Positions 45,092 through 53,660 of a stretch of 64,000 nucleotides of DNA are shown here, in pieces. The position numbers were made by a program, and so were the translations under genes. Positions within the stretch are counted from its first letter, which is position 1, and each line of letters opens with the position of its first letter. Below the pieces are notes generated by a model. That model was given only the letters and a program-made list of their open reading frames with translations, was not told the origin of the DNA and made no database searches. The stretch is from Cellulomonas fimi (GTDB lineage: Bacteria > Actinomycetota > Actinomycetes > Actinomycetales > Cellulomonadaceae), in NCBI RefSeq assembly GCF_028527925.1, contig NZ_JAPESW010000008.1, positions 62,001 through 126,000 of the forward strand, given 5' to 3'.

Positions 45092-45867
45092 CGCTGGTCC
45101 TCGGCGCCGACCTCGAGCGCGACCTGCGCGCGCTCGGGGTCGAGCCGGGGGGAGTGCTGATCGCGCACGCGTCGCTGTCGCGGCTCGGCACGGTCGTCGG
45201 CGGGGAGCAGGCCGTCGTCCGGGCGCTGCTCGACGTGCTCGGTCCGGGCGGGACGCTCGTCATGCCGTCGCAGTCGTGGCAGCTGTGCGACCCCGCGTAC
45301 CTGGCGGACCCGGCGGTCCCGCCGTCGCGGTACGACGAGGTGCGCGCCGCGCTGCCCGTCTACGACCCCGCCTGGACCCCGACCCGCACGATGGGACGGG
45401 TCGTCGAGGCGCTGCGCACCCTGCCCGGGACGCAGCGCTCGTCGCACCCTCACCGCTCGTTCGTCGCGCACGGCCCGCACGCTGCCGAGGTCCTCGCGCG
45501 GCACGATCTCGAGGACCCCGTCGGCGAGGGCTCCCCGCTCGCGGCCCTGTACGTGCTCGACGCGCAGGTCCTCCTCCTCGGTGTCGGCTACGACAAGTGC
45601 ACGGTGCTGCACCTCGCCGAGGCCCGCTCAGGCCTCCCGCTGCCGACCGTGCCCAACGGTGCGCCGCTGCTCGTCGACGGCCGCCGCGAGTGGGTCCGGT
45701 TCGACGAGCCCGTCGTCGACGACGCCGACTTCGAGGCCGTGGGCGCGGTGTTCTCCGCCACGGGCCACGAGACCGTCGGCTCCGTGGGCGCCGCGCCCGC
45801 CCGGCTGGCCCCCGTCCGGCCGCTCGTCGACCTCGCCGCCGACTGGTTCGCCCGCACGCGCGCCTGA
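45088..45867 (+). CDS. AAC(3)-fold N-acetyltransferase family protein
   Basis: 259 residues matching the antibiotic N-acetyltransferase (AAC(3)/YokD) family: DLRALGVEPGGVLIAHASLS near the start, GTLVMPSQSW, the RTMGRVVEALR segment and the GVGYDKCTVLHLAE motif that places the acetyl-CoA site. Chromosomal members are often of unknown substrate, so antibiotic resistance should not be assumed. It overlaps the GH13 gene by GTGA at the end of the maltose operon, so it is co-translated with sugar catabolism; an amino-sugar substrate is possible but speculative. Confidence 0.85.
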   Translation: MTLVLGADLERDLRALGVEPGGVLIAHASLSRLGTVVGGEQAVVRALLDVLGPGGTLVMPSQSWQLCDPAYLADPAVPPSRYDEVRAALPVYDPAWTPTRTMGRVVEALRTLPGTQRSSHPHRSFVAHGPHAAEVLARHDLEDPVGEGSPLAALYVLDAQVLLLGVGYDKCTVLHLAEARSGLPLPTVPNGAPLLVDGRREWVRFDEPVVDDADFEAVGAVFSATGHETVGSVGAAPARLAPVRPLVDLAADWFARTRA

Positions 45868-45881
45868 GGCGCCGGCTCCGT

Positions 45882-46997
45882 TCAGGACCGCAGGAGGTCC
45901 TGGAGGTCCGTCAGCGCCGACCGGACGTCGACCGGCGTACCCGCCGCCGGACGGGGGAGCGGGCGGTCGTCGTCCAGGCAGCGCCGCAGCAGCGCCTCGA
46001 CCAGCGCGGCGTCGCGCACGATCGCGTCCTCGTCGAGCGACCCCGGCAGGATCCGCACCTCGAGCGTGTCGCGCAGGGGGTCGGCCGCGACGACCTGGGT
46101 GAGGTTCACGTCCGCGTACTTCGTCAGGCCGGTCGACCGGGCGTCGGCCGCGAGCGTCCCCCACGCGTCCGGCCCGTCAGCCGGCTCACGCGACACCAGG
46201 TCCAGCAGCTCGGCGGGCAGCGGACCGAGACGCCGGCACGCGGTGTTCGTGCCGAGCGCGGTCCACAGGTGCTCGCGCCACCATCCGAACAGGCGGACGA
46301 CGTTCGCGAACGCCGCCGGACGGCGGAACGGCCCGGCGTCGAGGTGCAGGTGCACGGCGGCCTCGTGCGGGACCGTGAACCCGAGCTCGCGCGCGGGGGC
46401 CAGCAACCGCGCGAGCGCCGCCCGGTGACCGGCGACGATCGGCGGCGTGACGACCTCGCACGGGCGCTCGCGACCCGGCGGCAGCGGCAGCGCCACCGCC
46501 ACGGTCGCGCCGGCCCCGTCGTTCACGCGCGCGGAGCCGGGTCGCACGTCGACCGTGACCCCGAACAGCGCGGCCACCGGGTCGAGGACCGACGCGAGCG
46601 GAGCCGAGGGGTCCGCGTGCCGCTCGACGAGCCGCAGCAGACGACCGTCGTCGCTGAGCACGCGGTACCAGCCGCGGTGCCCGCGGGTGCCGGTGCCGTC
46701 GAGGTCCGCGCGGATCGTCACGTCGTCCACGAGCCGCGCGACGGGCGCACCGGACGCGTCGAGCACGCCGAACGCGGGCGACAGGTGACGGAAGGTCTCC
46801 ACGCCCGCCACCGGCGACGGCTCGGAGTCGGTGTGGAACGACCGGACGACGTCGCCGCGGTGCGTCGCGGCGAGCCGCTCGGCCAGCACGAGCCGGTCGG
46901 AGCCTGCGGGCGCCAGGAGCTCGATCTCGAACCCCGTACGCCAGGACAGGTCGCGCGTCCCCGACGTGCCGGTGCCGTGGGCCGTGGCGGCGGTCAG
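45882..46997 (-). CDS. Putative amidoligase (COOH-NH2 ligase type)
   Basis: About 371 residues. The domain starts with the strand GFEIELLAP carrying the conserved Glu pair and has HLHLDAGPF and the Arg/Glu motif LEVRILPGSLD near the C-terminus, as in the putative amidoligase family of the glutamine-synthetase-like/ATP-grasp-type ligases. No ATG, GTG or TTG lies close upstream of the domain. The best placed initiation codon is CTG 46997, overlapping the upstream stop as CTGA; CTG 46949 is an alternative. The start is therefore inferred. The preceding gene on this strand encodes a repeat protein that might be a partner. Confidence 0.75.
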   Translation of the reverse strand: MTAATAHGTGTSGTRDLSWRTGFEIELLAPAGSDRLVLAERLAATHRGDVVRSFHTDSEPSPVAGVETFRHLSPAFGVLDASGAPVARLVDDVTIRADLDGTGTRGHRGWYRVLSDDGRLLRLVERHADPSAPLASVLDPVAALFGVTVDVRPGSARVNDGAGATVAVALPLPPGRERPCEVVTPPIVAGHRAALARLLAPARELGFTVPHEAAVHLHLDAGPFRRPAAFANVVRLFGWWREHLWTALGTNTACRRLGPLPAELLDLVSREPADGPDAWGTLAADARSTGLTKYADVNLTQVVAADPLRDTLEVRILPGSLDEDAIVRDAALVEALLRRCLDDDRPLPRPAAGTPVDVRSALTDLQDLLRS

Positions 46998-47593
46998 GAG
47001 ACCGGGGTCCCGCTCGGCGGGATCGGCAGCGCCTGCCCCGCGCGGAGCATCTGCCCGGCGGTCGCCTTGGCCTCGAAGACGTCGACCGACCAGAGCGCCG
47101 CGAGGGCGGCGCCGTCCTCCGCGGTGTAGCCGGCGTCCCAGTACGCGATCGCGTCGAGGCGCGCGAGGGTCTCGGGGTCGGACAGGTCGAGCGACGACCC
47201 CGGTGCGACGGGCACGGGCTGCCCGTCGAGCAGCATCTGCCCGGCGCGGCCCTTCGCCTCCAGGACCGACACCTGCCAGAGCTCGGCGAGCGCGTCGGCG
47301 TCCTCCATGTGGTATCCCGCCGCCCAGAACGCGTCGGAGCGCTCCTGGGTGTACTCCTCCTCGCCCGGGACCGGCGTCGGCGTGCGGTTCGCCAGTTCCG
47401 GGGGCATGGGTGGGTCGACGGGCTCGTCGGACACGACCGGCCGGTCCGCCGCCACGACCGCGGTGTCCGGCGAGGCGCCGTTCTGCGCGAGCGCGTACGC
47501 GGCCCCCGTCGCACCGACGGTGAGCGTCGCCGCGACGACGCCGATGGCGGCGGTCCGGCGGGGGGAGCGGGTGGTGCTCGCGAGGGGCTTCAT
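46994..47593 (-). CDS. Exported protein with two copies of an unnamed repeat
   Basis: 199 residues from ATG 47593, with GGAGG five bases upstream. A basic N-terminus and membrane/signal segment (about 15-40) are followed by a proline-rich spacer and two tandem copies of a 45-50 residue unit. Copy 1 has FWAAGYHMEDADALAELW, copy 2 has YWDAGYTAEDGAALAALW, and each continues with EAKxxAGQML and a PVPV/LPIP turn. The pattern (aromatic-AAGY, helix, Trp, EAK, AGQML) suggests a small helical binding module. I know similar repeats only from Cellulomonas-type proteins of unknown function. Its stop overlaps the amidoligase. Confidence 0.78.
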   Translation of the reverse strand: MKPLASTTRSPRRTAAIGVVAATLTVGATGAAYALAQNGASPDTAVVAADRPVVSDEPVDPPMPPELANRTPTPVPGEEEYTQERSDAFWAAGYHMEDADALAELWQVSVLEAKGRAGQMLLDGQPVPVAPGSSLDLSDPETLARLDAIAYWDAGYTAEDGAALAALWSVDVFEAKATAGQMLRAGQALPIPPSGTPVS

Positions 47594-47708
47594 CGGACCT
47601 CCGTGAGGGCGCGGGTCGGTCGCGCCTGCCCGACGCCACCGACGCCGGGCTGCGTCCGCTCGCGGTGCGACGTGCGTCACCCGCGGGTGGGGCCACCCTG
47701 GCGCTCGA

Positions 47709-47714
47709 TACCCT
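47709..47714 (+). promoter_or_regulatory. -10 element TACCCT, leaderless promoter of dgt
   Basis: TACCCT ends six bases before GTG 47721. Confidence 0.55.
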
Positions 47715-47720
47715 AGACCC

Positions 47721-49007
47721 GTGACCGCCCCTGACGTGCTCGAACGCGACGGCTATGTCGACGCCGACCGTGAGCGGTGGGCGCCGGAGGCGCCGAAGTC
47801 GCGTGAGCGCACCGCGTTCGAGCGCGACCGCGCGCGCATCGTCCACTCGTCCGCACTGCGCCGGCTCGGCGCGAAGACGCAGGTCCTCGGACCGTCGTCG
47901 GACGACTTCGTCCGCACGCGCCTCACGCACACGCTCGAGGTCGCGCAGGTCGGCCGCGAGATCGGCAAGGCGCTGGGGTGCGACCCGGACGTCGTCGACA
48001 CCGCGTGCCTCGCGCACGACCTCGGCCACCCGCCGTTCGGCCACAACGGCGAGCGCGCGCTCGCGGACCTCGCGCGCGGCATCGGCGGCTTCGAGGGCAA
48101 CGCGCAGACGCTGCGCCTGCTGACCCGGCTCGAGCCGAAGGTCGTCGGGCCGGACGGGCAGACGGTCGGGCTCAACCTCACGCGGGCGAGCCTCGACGCC
48201 TCCGTCAAGTACCCGTGGCGGTACGGGCAGGGCCCCGTGAGCGCCGCGAGCGGGCGGCCGACGCACAAGTTCGGCGTCTACGAGGACGACCTGCCGGTGT
48301 TCACGTGGCTGCGCGAGGACGCGCCCGACGGCCGCAAGTGCCTCGAGGCGCAGGTCATGGACCTCGCGGACGACATCTCCTATTCGGTGCACGACGTCGA
48401 GGACGCGGTCGTCGGCGGCCGCCTCGACCTCGGGGTGCTGACCCGTCCCGACGAGCGCGCGCGCGTGGTCGAGGCCGTGCAGACCTGGTACGGCGACGCG
48501 GTCGACGAGAACGGGCTGCACGACGCGATGGACCGCCTGGTCGCGGCGCACCTGTGGGCCACGCCCGGGTTCGACGGCTCGCGCGGCGCGCTCGCGATGC
48601 TCAAGGACGCCACGAGCCAGCTGATCGGCCGGTTCGCCAAGGCCGCGCAGACCGCGACGCGCGCGGAGTACGGCGACGGCCCGCTCACCCGGTACGCCGC
48701 GAACCTCGTGGTGCCGATCGGCACGACGGCCGAGATCCTCGTGCTCAAGGGCCTCGCGGTCGCGTACGTCATGGCGCCGCGCGAGCTCGAGCCGCTCTAC
48801 CACCGCCAGCGCGAGGTGCTCACCGACCTCGTGCGGGTCATGTCGGACCGCGCGCCGCTCGCCCTCGAGCCCCCGTTCGCGGCCGACTGGGCGCAGGCCC
48901 CCGACGACGCCGCGCGGCTGCGTGTCGTCGTCGACCAGGTGGCCTCGCTCACGGACGTGTCGGCCGCGGAGATGCACGCGCGGCTCGTCCACCCGCCGCG
49001 GCACTGA
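47721..49007 (+). CDS. dgt: Deoxyguanosinetriphosphate triphosphohydrolase-like protein
   Basis: 428 residues, an HD-domain dNTPase. Metal ligands are in THTLEVAQ and HDLGHPPFGHNGE, and YSVHDVEDAV holds the last Asp. It splits dNTP into deoxynucleoside and triphosphate and limits dNTP pools; specificity for dGTP is not certain in this branch. The N-terminus RTAFERDRARIVHSSALRRL is the family signature. dgt directly upstream of dnaG is the usual actinobacterial order. Confidence 0.93.
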   Translation: MTAPDVLERDGYVDADRERWAPEAPKSRERTAFERDRARIVHSSALRRLGAKTQVLGPSSDDFVRTRLTHTLEVAQVGREIGKALGCDPDVVDTACLAHDLGHPPFGHNGERALADLARGIGGFEGNAQTLRLLTRLEPKVVGPDGQTVGLNLTRASLDASVKYPWRYGQGPVSAASGRPTHKFGVYEDDLPVFTWLREDAPDGRKCLEAQVMDLADDISYSVHDVEDAVVGGRLDLGVLTRPDERARVVEAVQTWYGDAVDENGLHDAMDRLVAAHLWATPGFDGSRGALAMLKDATSQLIGRFAKAAQTATRAEYGDGPLTRYAANLVVPIGTTAEILVLKGLAVAYVMAPRELEPLYHRQREVLTDLVRVMSDRAPLALEPPFAADWAQAPDDAARLRVVVDQVASLTDVSAAEMHARLVHPPRH

Positions 49008-49070
49008 GCGCGGCGGACGCGACGGGGCGAACGGCGCCGCGCGGCGGGCCGGAGCCCTCCCCGCGACGCC

Positions 49071-49076
49071 TAGACT
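49071..49076 (+). promoter_or_regulatory. -10 element TAGACT, leaderless promoter of dnaG
   Basis: TAGACT ends seven bases before GTG 49084. Confidence 0.55.
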
Positions 49077-49083
49077 CACCCGC

Positions 49084-51228
49084 GTGGCGGGACGCATCCG
49101 ACGGGAGGACGTGGAGGCGGTCCGCGAGCGCGCGCGCATCGAGGAGATCGTCGGCGCCCACGTCAGCCTGAAGCCCGCGGGCGTCGGCTCGATGAAGGGC
49201 CTGTGCCCGTTCCACGACGAGCGCTCACCGTCCTTCCACGTCCGCCCGCAGGTCGGGCGCTACCACTGCTTCGGCTGCGGCGAGGGCGGCGACGTCATCG
49301 CGTTCGTCATGAAGGTCGACGGCCTGGGCTTCACCGAGGCGGTCGAGTACCTCGCGGGTCGCGTCGGCATCCAGCTCCGGTACGAGGAGGGCGGTGCGCC
49401 CCGACCGGGCGAGGAGCCGGGCCGCCGTCGTCGCCTGCTCGACGCGCACCGCGTCGCGGAGGAGTTCTACCGCGAGCAGCTCACGACGCCCGCGGCGGCC
49501 GCGGGTCGCGCGTTCCTCGCCGAGCGCGGGTTCGACCGTGCGGCGGCGGAGCAGTTCGGGGTCGGCTTCGCGCCGCAGGGCTGGGACGGGCTGCTGCGGC
49601 ACCTGCGGGGTCGGAACTTCACCGAGGCGGAGCTCGTCGCCTCCGGGCTCGTCAGCCAGGGCCAGCGCGGGATCTACGACCGGTTCCGCGGGCGGCTCGT
49701 CTGGCCCATCCGCGAGGTCACGGGCGAGACCGTCGGCTTCGGCGCTCGACGCCTGTTCGACGAGGACCAGGGCCCGAAGTACCTCAACACGCCGGAGACG
49801 CCGCTCTACCGCAAGTCCCAGGTGCTGTACGGCATCGACCTCGCGAAGCGCGACATGCAGCGGGACAAGCGCGTCGTCGTCGTCGAGGGCTACACCGACG
49901 TGATGGCGATGCACCTGTCGGGCGTCGGGTCGGCGGTCGCGACGTGCGGCACCGCGTTCGGCTCGGACCACGCGCGCGTCGTCCGCCGGCTCGTCGGGGA
50001 CGCGGGCTCGACGGGGGGCGTGCAGCTCGCGTCCGGCACGTCGCTCGGCGGTGAGATCATCTTCACGTTCGACGGTGACGCGGCCGGTCAGAAGGCCGCG
50101 CTGCGCGCGTTCGGCGAGGACCAGTCGTTCTCCGCGCAGACGTTCGTCGCCGTCGAGAAGTCGGGCATGGACCCGTGCGAGCTGCGCCAGGCGAAGGGAC
50201 CCGACGCCGTGCGCGCGCTCGTCGCCGGTCGGACGCCGCTCTTCGAGTTCGTCATCCGCTCGACGCTCGACGCGCACGACCTGCGCACCGCGGAGGGCCG
50301 GGTCGCGGCCCTGCGCGCCGCCGCGCCCGTCGTGGCCGGCATCCGGGACGCCGCGCTGCGGCCGGAGTACACGCGCCTGCTCGCGGGCTGGCTGGGGATC
50401 GACGACCAGGACACGGTGCGGCGCGCCGTCGCGGCCGCCGGGCCGGGCCGGGGGAGCGGCGCGCGCGGTGTCGAGCAACGGCCGGACGAGCGGCGCAGCC
50501 GTCCCGACACCGGTCGCGGCGACGGCGGCCGAGGCGCGCGTCCGGAGTGGCGCGGGGGCGACGGGGCGCGCGGCCGCGGCGACGGCGCGCGGCGCGAGGG
50601 GCCGTGGTCGCGGTCGGACGACCGTCGGACCGGGCCCGACGGCCGGGGGCGACCCGACGACCGCTGGGCGCGCGGTGACGAGCGCGCCGACGGCCCGTAC
50701 GGCGCCGAGGCGCCCGTCGTGCGCATGCCGTCGCCCGACCGGCGTGACCCGGTCGTGCAGATCGAGCGGACCGCGCTCGAGGTCGTCCTGCAGCAGCCCG
50801 AGCACGTGCCGGCGCAGTTCGACGACCTCGCCGCCGACGCCTTCGCCGCGCCCGCGCACCGTGCGGTGCACGAGGCGGTGCGCGCGGCGGGCGGTATGGC
50901 GGCCGCCCGCGCGGCCGCCGCGGCGGCGGGCGGCGCCTCGACGGGCTGGGTCGACGCGGTCGTCGAGCAGGCGGCCGAGGCCGTGCGGCCCCTCGTCACC
51001 GAGCTCGCGGTCGCACCCCTCCCGGAGGACCGGCCCGAGTCGATGCCGGGCTACGTCCGCGACGTCGTGCTGCGGCTCGTCGAGATCGGCTTCACGCGCA
51101 GCATCGCCGACCTGCGCGGGCGGCTCCAGCGGATGGACCCGGCCGAGGACGCCGCCGCCTACCAGGCGGCGTTCGCCGAGCTCGTCGCGCTCGAGGGTCG
51201 CCGGCGCACGCTGCGCGAGAGCGCCTGA
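49084..51228 (+). CDS. dnaG: DNA primase
   Basis: 714 residues from GTG 49084. Zinc-binding domain with Cys41, His44, Cys62 and Cys65; TOPRIM catalytic core with Glu268 (VVVEGYTDV) and Asp330/Asp332 (FDGDAAG). An insertion of about 19 residues (306-324, GDAGSTGGVQLASGTSLGG) sits in the TOPRIM domain. Between the polymerase core and the C-terminal helicase-binding domain is an Arg/Gly/Asp-rich linker of about 90 residues (about 452-540) with repeats such as RGDGARREG, longer than usual. It makes RNA primers for replication. Confidence 0.96.
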   Translation: MAGRIRREDVEAVRERARIEEIVGAHVSLKPAGVGSMKGLCPFHDERSPSFHVRPQVGRYHCFGCGEGGDVIAFVMKVDGLGFTEAVEYLAGRVGIQLRYEEGGAPRPGEEPGRRRRLLDAHRVAEEFYREQLTTPAAAAGRAFLAERGFDRAAAEQFGVGFAPQGWDGLLRHLRGRNFTEAELVASGLVSQGQRGIYDRFRGRLVWPIREVTGETVGFGARRLFDEDQGPKYLNTPETPLYRKSQVLYGIDLAKRDMQRDKRVVVVEGYTDVMAMHLSGVGSAVATCGTAFGSDHARVVRRLVGDAGSTGGVQLASGTSLGGEIIFTFDGDAAGQKAALRAFGEDQSFSAQTFVAVEKSGMDPCELRQAKGPDAVRALVAGRTPLFEFVIRSTLDAHDLRTAEGRVAALRAAAPVVAGIRDAALRPEYTRLLAGWLGIDDQDTVRRAVAAAGPGRGSGARGVEQRPDERRSRPDTGRGDGGRGARPEWRGGDGARGRGDGARREGPWSRSDDRRTGPDGRGRPDDRWARGDERADGPYGAEAPVVRMPSPDRRDPVVQIERTALEVVLQQPEHVPAQFDDLAADAFAAPAHRAVHEAVRAAGGMAAARAAAAAAGGASTGWVDAVVEQAAEAVRPLVTELAVAPLPEDRPESMPGYVRDVVLRLVEIGFTRSIADLRGRLQRMDPAEDAAAYQAAFAELVALEGRRRTLRESA

Positions 51229-51285
51229 CGCGGCCGGCCGCGGCACACGGCGCACGCTCGCCGCGCGCGACCGGGTCGCGGCCAG

Positions 51286-51291
51286 GACAAT
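51286..51291 (+). promoter_or_regulatory. -10 element GACAAT, leaderless promoter
   Basis: GACAAT ends seven bases before GTG 51299; the same hexamer precedes dusB. Confidence 0.5.
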
Positions 51292-51298
51292 CGCCTGC

Positions 51299-52279
51299 GT
51301 GACGGACACCGCCCCCACCCCGACCGAGCCGGCCCCGCAGCAGCGCCACGGCGACGAGCCCCTGCGCACGGCGGTGGTCGTCAACCCGAACCGGGTCGAG
51401 GGCACCGACGAGCTGCGCCAGGCGATCACGGCCCAGCTGACCACCGCCGGGTGGCCGGAGCCCGCGTGGCTGGAGACGACCGCCGAGGACCCGGGCACGG
51501 GACAGGCGCGACAGGCCGTCGAGGACGGTGTCGACGTGGTCCTCGTGTGCGGCGGGGACGGCACGGTCCGCGCCGTGATCGAAGGCCTGGTGGGCACCGA
51601 GACCGCGCTCGCGGTCCTGCCCGGCGGCACGGGCAACCTCCTGGCGGCGAACCTCGACGTGCCGACCAATGTTCCCGACGGCGTCGACACCGTCCTCGCG
51701 CGCGGGCGGCGGCAGATCGACGTCGGTCGCGCCGATGGGCAGGTGTTCGCCGTCATGGCGGGCATGGGCCTGGACGCCGCGACGATGGACGACGCGCCCA
51801 CGAAGCTCAAGAACAAGGCGGGCTCGATCGCGTACGTCTTCTCGGCGGTCAAGCACCTCGCCGACGACGAGATGCGCGTCGAGATCGAGATCGACGGCGG
51901 TGCGCCGCGTCGTCGTCGGGCCCGCTCGGTGCTCGTCGGGAACGTGGGCCGTCTGCAGGGCGGCATCACGCTGCTCCCCGACGCGCAGCCGGACACGGGG
52001 ACGATGGAGGTCGCGATCCTCGCCCCGAAGAACTTCGGGCACTGGGTGCAGCTGCTCGTGGGCATCGCGCTGCGCCACAAGCGGGTGCCCGCGCGCGAGA
52101 TCGTGCGCGGCTCGCACGTCGTCATCCGGTGCGACAGGCCGCAGCCGCGCCAGCTCGACGGCGACGTGCTCGACCCCGGCCGCACGCTCGAGGTGACCGT
52201 CGAGCCGCGCAGCCTGTGGGTCTGCGTCCACCAGCCCGACACGTCGCCCGACCTCGCCGAGGGCGGACCGCACCACTGA
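51299..52279 (+). CDS. Diacylglycerol kinase (DagK) family lipid kinase
   Basis: 326 residues. The DAGK catalytic domain has the nucleotide loop CGGDGTVRAV (GGDGT at 85-89) and LPGGTGNLLA, and the C-terminal beta-sandwich ends with QLDGDVLDPGRTLEVTV. The family phosphorylates diacylglycerol, sphingoid or related lipids; substrate is undetermined. An N-terminal tail of about 20 residues rich in Pro and Gln is variable. It is convergent with the transglutaminase gene, 70 bases apart. Confidence 0.92.
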   Translation: MTDTAPTPTEPAPQQRHGDEPLRTAVVVNPNRVEGTDELRQAITAQLTTAGWPEPAWLETTAEDPGTGQARQAVEDGVDVVLVCGGDGTVRAVIEGLVGTETALAVLPGGTGNLLAANLDVPTNVPDGVDTVLARGRRQIDVGRADGQVFAVMAGMGLDAATMDDAPTKLKNKAGSIAYVFSAVKHLADDEMRVEIEIDGGAPRRRRARSVLVGNVGRLQGGITLLPDAQPDTGTMEVAILAPKNFGHWVQLLVGIALRHKRVPAREIVRGSHVVIRCDRPQPRQLDGDVLDPGRTLEVTVEPRSLWVCVHQPDTSPDLAEGGPHH

Positions 52280-52349
52280 CGCGCACCGCGGGCCCGTGAC
52301 GCCCTCCGTGCGGGCGGAAGTCAGGAGCAGGGCGTCGGCGTACCGGGCC

Positions 52350-53147
52350 TCAGCGGAGCGTGACGAGCCCCGTGCCGTCGTCGACCGGGAGCATGCCCTG
52401 CACGGTCGCGGTCACCGTCATCGAGCGCAGCGTGAGCGAGCCGCCGTAGTACGACATGAACGCGGTGTCGGTCGCGTCGCGGCCCGTCGCGATCCGCACG
52501 AAGGACTCCCGCGGCGCGAGCCGCGTCGCGTCGACGACGTGCCAGCCGCCGTCGACGTACGCCTCGGCGACCGCGTGGAAGTCCATGGGCTTGAGGCCGG
52601 GCGCGTACACCGACACGAGCCGCGCGGGCACGTCGGTCGCGCGCAGGAGCGCGACGACGAGGTGCGCGAAGTCGCGGCACACGCCGCGCCGCTTGAGCAG
52701 CGTGTCGGTCGCGCCGTCCGTCGGCAGGCTCGACCCCGACAGGTAGGTGACGTGCCCGGCGACCCACGCGACGACCGCGTCGAGCAGCTCGACACCCTCG
52801 AGACCGCGGAACTGGTCGCGTGCGAACGCGAGCAGGCGGTCGGAGTCCGCGTACCTGCTGGGGCGGCGGTACTCCACGAGGTCGATGTCCTCGACCGGCG
52901 GCGCGTCGGCCTGACCCATCACCGTGGCGGTGTAGTCGACGACCAGCCGCCCCGCCGGTGCGAGCACGCGGTGGGTGCGGCCGCCGTGCGGGCCCTTGAT
53001 CTCGACGACGTCCAGCGGGCCGTCGTCGTGGCGGACGGCGAGCTGTTCGGAGCGGTCGTGGGCGCCGTCCGCGACGGCCACGGCGAGCAGCAGCTCGAGC
53101 GGCTGCCGCACGTCGATCGACAGGTGGGAGGTCACGGTGCGCAGCAC
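52350..53147 (-). CDS. Transglutaminase-like cysteine protease/amidase
   Basis: 265 residues. The transglutaminase core is complete: Cys157 (GVCRDFAHL), His191 (DFHAVAEAYV) and Asp206 (HVVDATR). An N-terminal strand domain of about 100 residues (transglut_N type) precedes it. No signal peptide, so it is cytoplasmic. Substrate unknown; members are often associated with peptide-ligation gene sets, but none lies here. GTG 53147 begins the conserved N-terminus; GTG 53135 is an alternative. It contrasts with the triad-less transglutaminase-fold protein at 9100. Confidence 0.9.
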   Translation of the reverse strand: MLRTVTSHLSIDVRQPLELLLAVAVADGAHDRSEQLAVRHDDGPLDVVEIKGPHGGRTHRVLAPAGRLVVDYTATVMGQADAPPVEDIDLVEYRRPSRYADSDRLLAFARDQFRGLEGVELLDAVVAWVAGHVTYLSGSSLPTDGATDTLLKRRGVCRDFAHLVVALLRATDVPARLVSVYAPGLKPMDFHAVAEAYVDGGWHVVDATRLAPRESFVRIATGRDATDTAFMSYYGGSLTLRSMTVTATVQGMLPVDDGTGLVTLR

Positions 53148-53357
53148 GACCGCACGGGTCCTTTCCCGGCACTCTGCGGCCGGAACATCGAGGGGGCGAC
53201 GGCAAGTGTGAGCCCCGCGCGACGATCCGTCCAGCGGGGGCGCGAGGCGCCGCGTCCGTGCAGGTCAGCGCGGTGCGCGTGCGGGTCGGGCTCGGCCGTC
53301 GCACAGTGGCTCGGACGGTGCGCGGCGAGCGTGTCCGGCGACGGCGGAGGAGGGCAC
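53148..53357. other. 210-base intergenic region
   Basis: No coding frame on either strand has protein-like character apart from short shadows, and no tRNA-like or strong hairpin structure was recognised. It presumably holds promoters of the two divergent genes, but no clear -10/-35 pair was found. Confidence 0.5.
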
Positions 53358-53660
53358 GTGGCGACGCGGCGGGTGAGCGGTGCGCGGGTGGCCGCGTCGA
53401 GCACGTGGGTGGACCCGGACGGCGTCCGGCGACCCGCGGGTGACGTGCACGCGTGGCTGCCCGGCACCAACCAGACGGTGTGCGGGCTCCCGCTCGCGCG
53501 CGCCGAGCTCGCGCGGTTCCCGCACGTCTCGTGGGCCGACGCCGATCCCGCCACCGGCGCGCACGCGGACGCGGTCGCGCACCGGTGCCACCGGTGCGCG
53601 GCCGGGACGGGGACCCGGCGCGACGAGCGGCCCTGGCGGCGCGTGGACCCGCGCCCGTGA
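53358..53660 (+). CDS. Small protein with C-terminal Cys-x-x-Cys motif
   Basis: 100 residues from GTG 53358, which has GGAGGAGG five bases upstream. Visible parts are a WVDPDGVRRPAGDVHAWL segment, a cysteine in TVCGLPL and HRCHRCAAG near the end, together a possible zinc site. It resembles short actinobacterial proteins of unknown function with a His-Arg-Cys-x-x-Cys ending. It overlaps the next gene by GTGA, so the two are probably co-translated. No function is assigned. Confidence 0.7.
   Translation: MATRRVSGARVAASSTWVDPDGVRRPAGDVHAWLPGTNQTVCGLPLARAELARFPHVSWADADPATGAHADAVAHRCHRCAAGTGTRRDERPWRRVDPRP

Noticed and set aside
45088-45867. Acquired aminoglycoside-resistance gene
   Set aside because: Base composition matches the neighbours, it is translationally coupled to the maltose operon and no mobile element is near.
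45882-49139. A 1,085-codon open frame on the minus strand spanning the amidoligase, repeat protein and dgt
   Set aside because: Only its last third (amidoligase) is protein-like; the rest is Arg/Ala-rich antisense of the repeat-protein frame and dgt, which are clearly real.
52298-52336. GACGCCCT/AGGGCGTC as a terminator between the lipid kinase and transglutaminase genes
   Set aside because: Only eight pairs around a 23-base loop; too weak to report as a feature.
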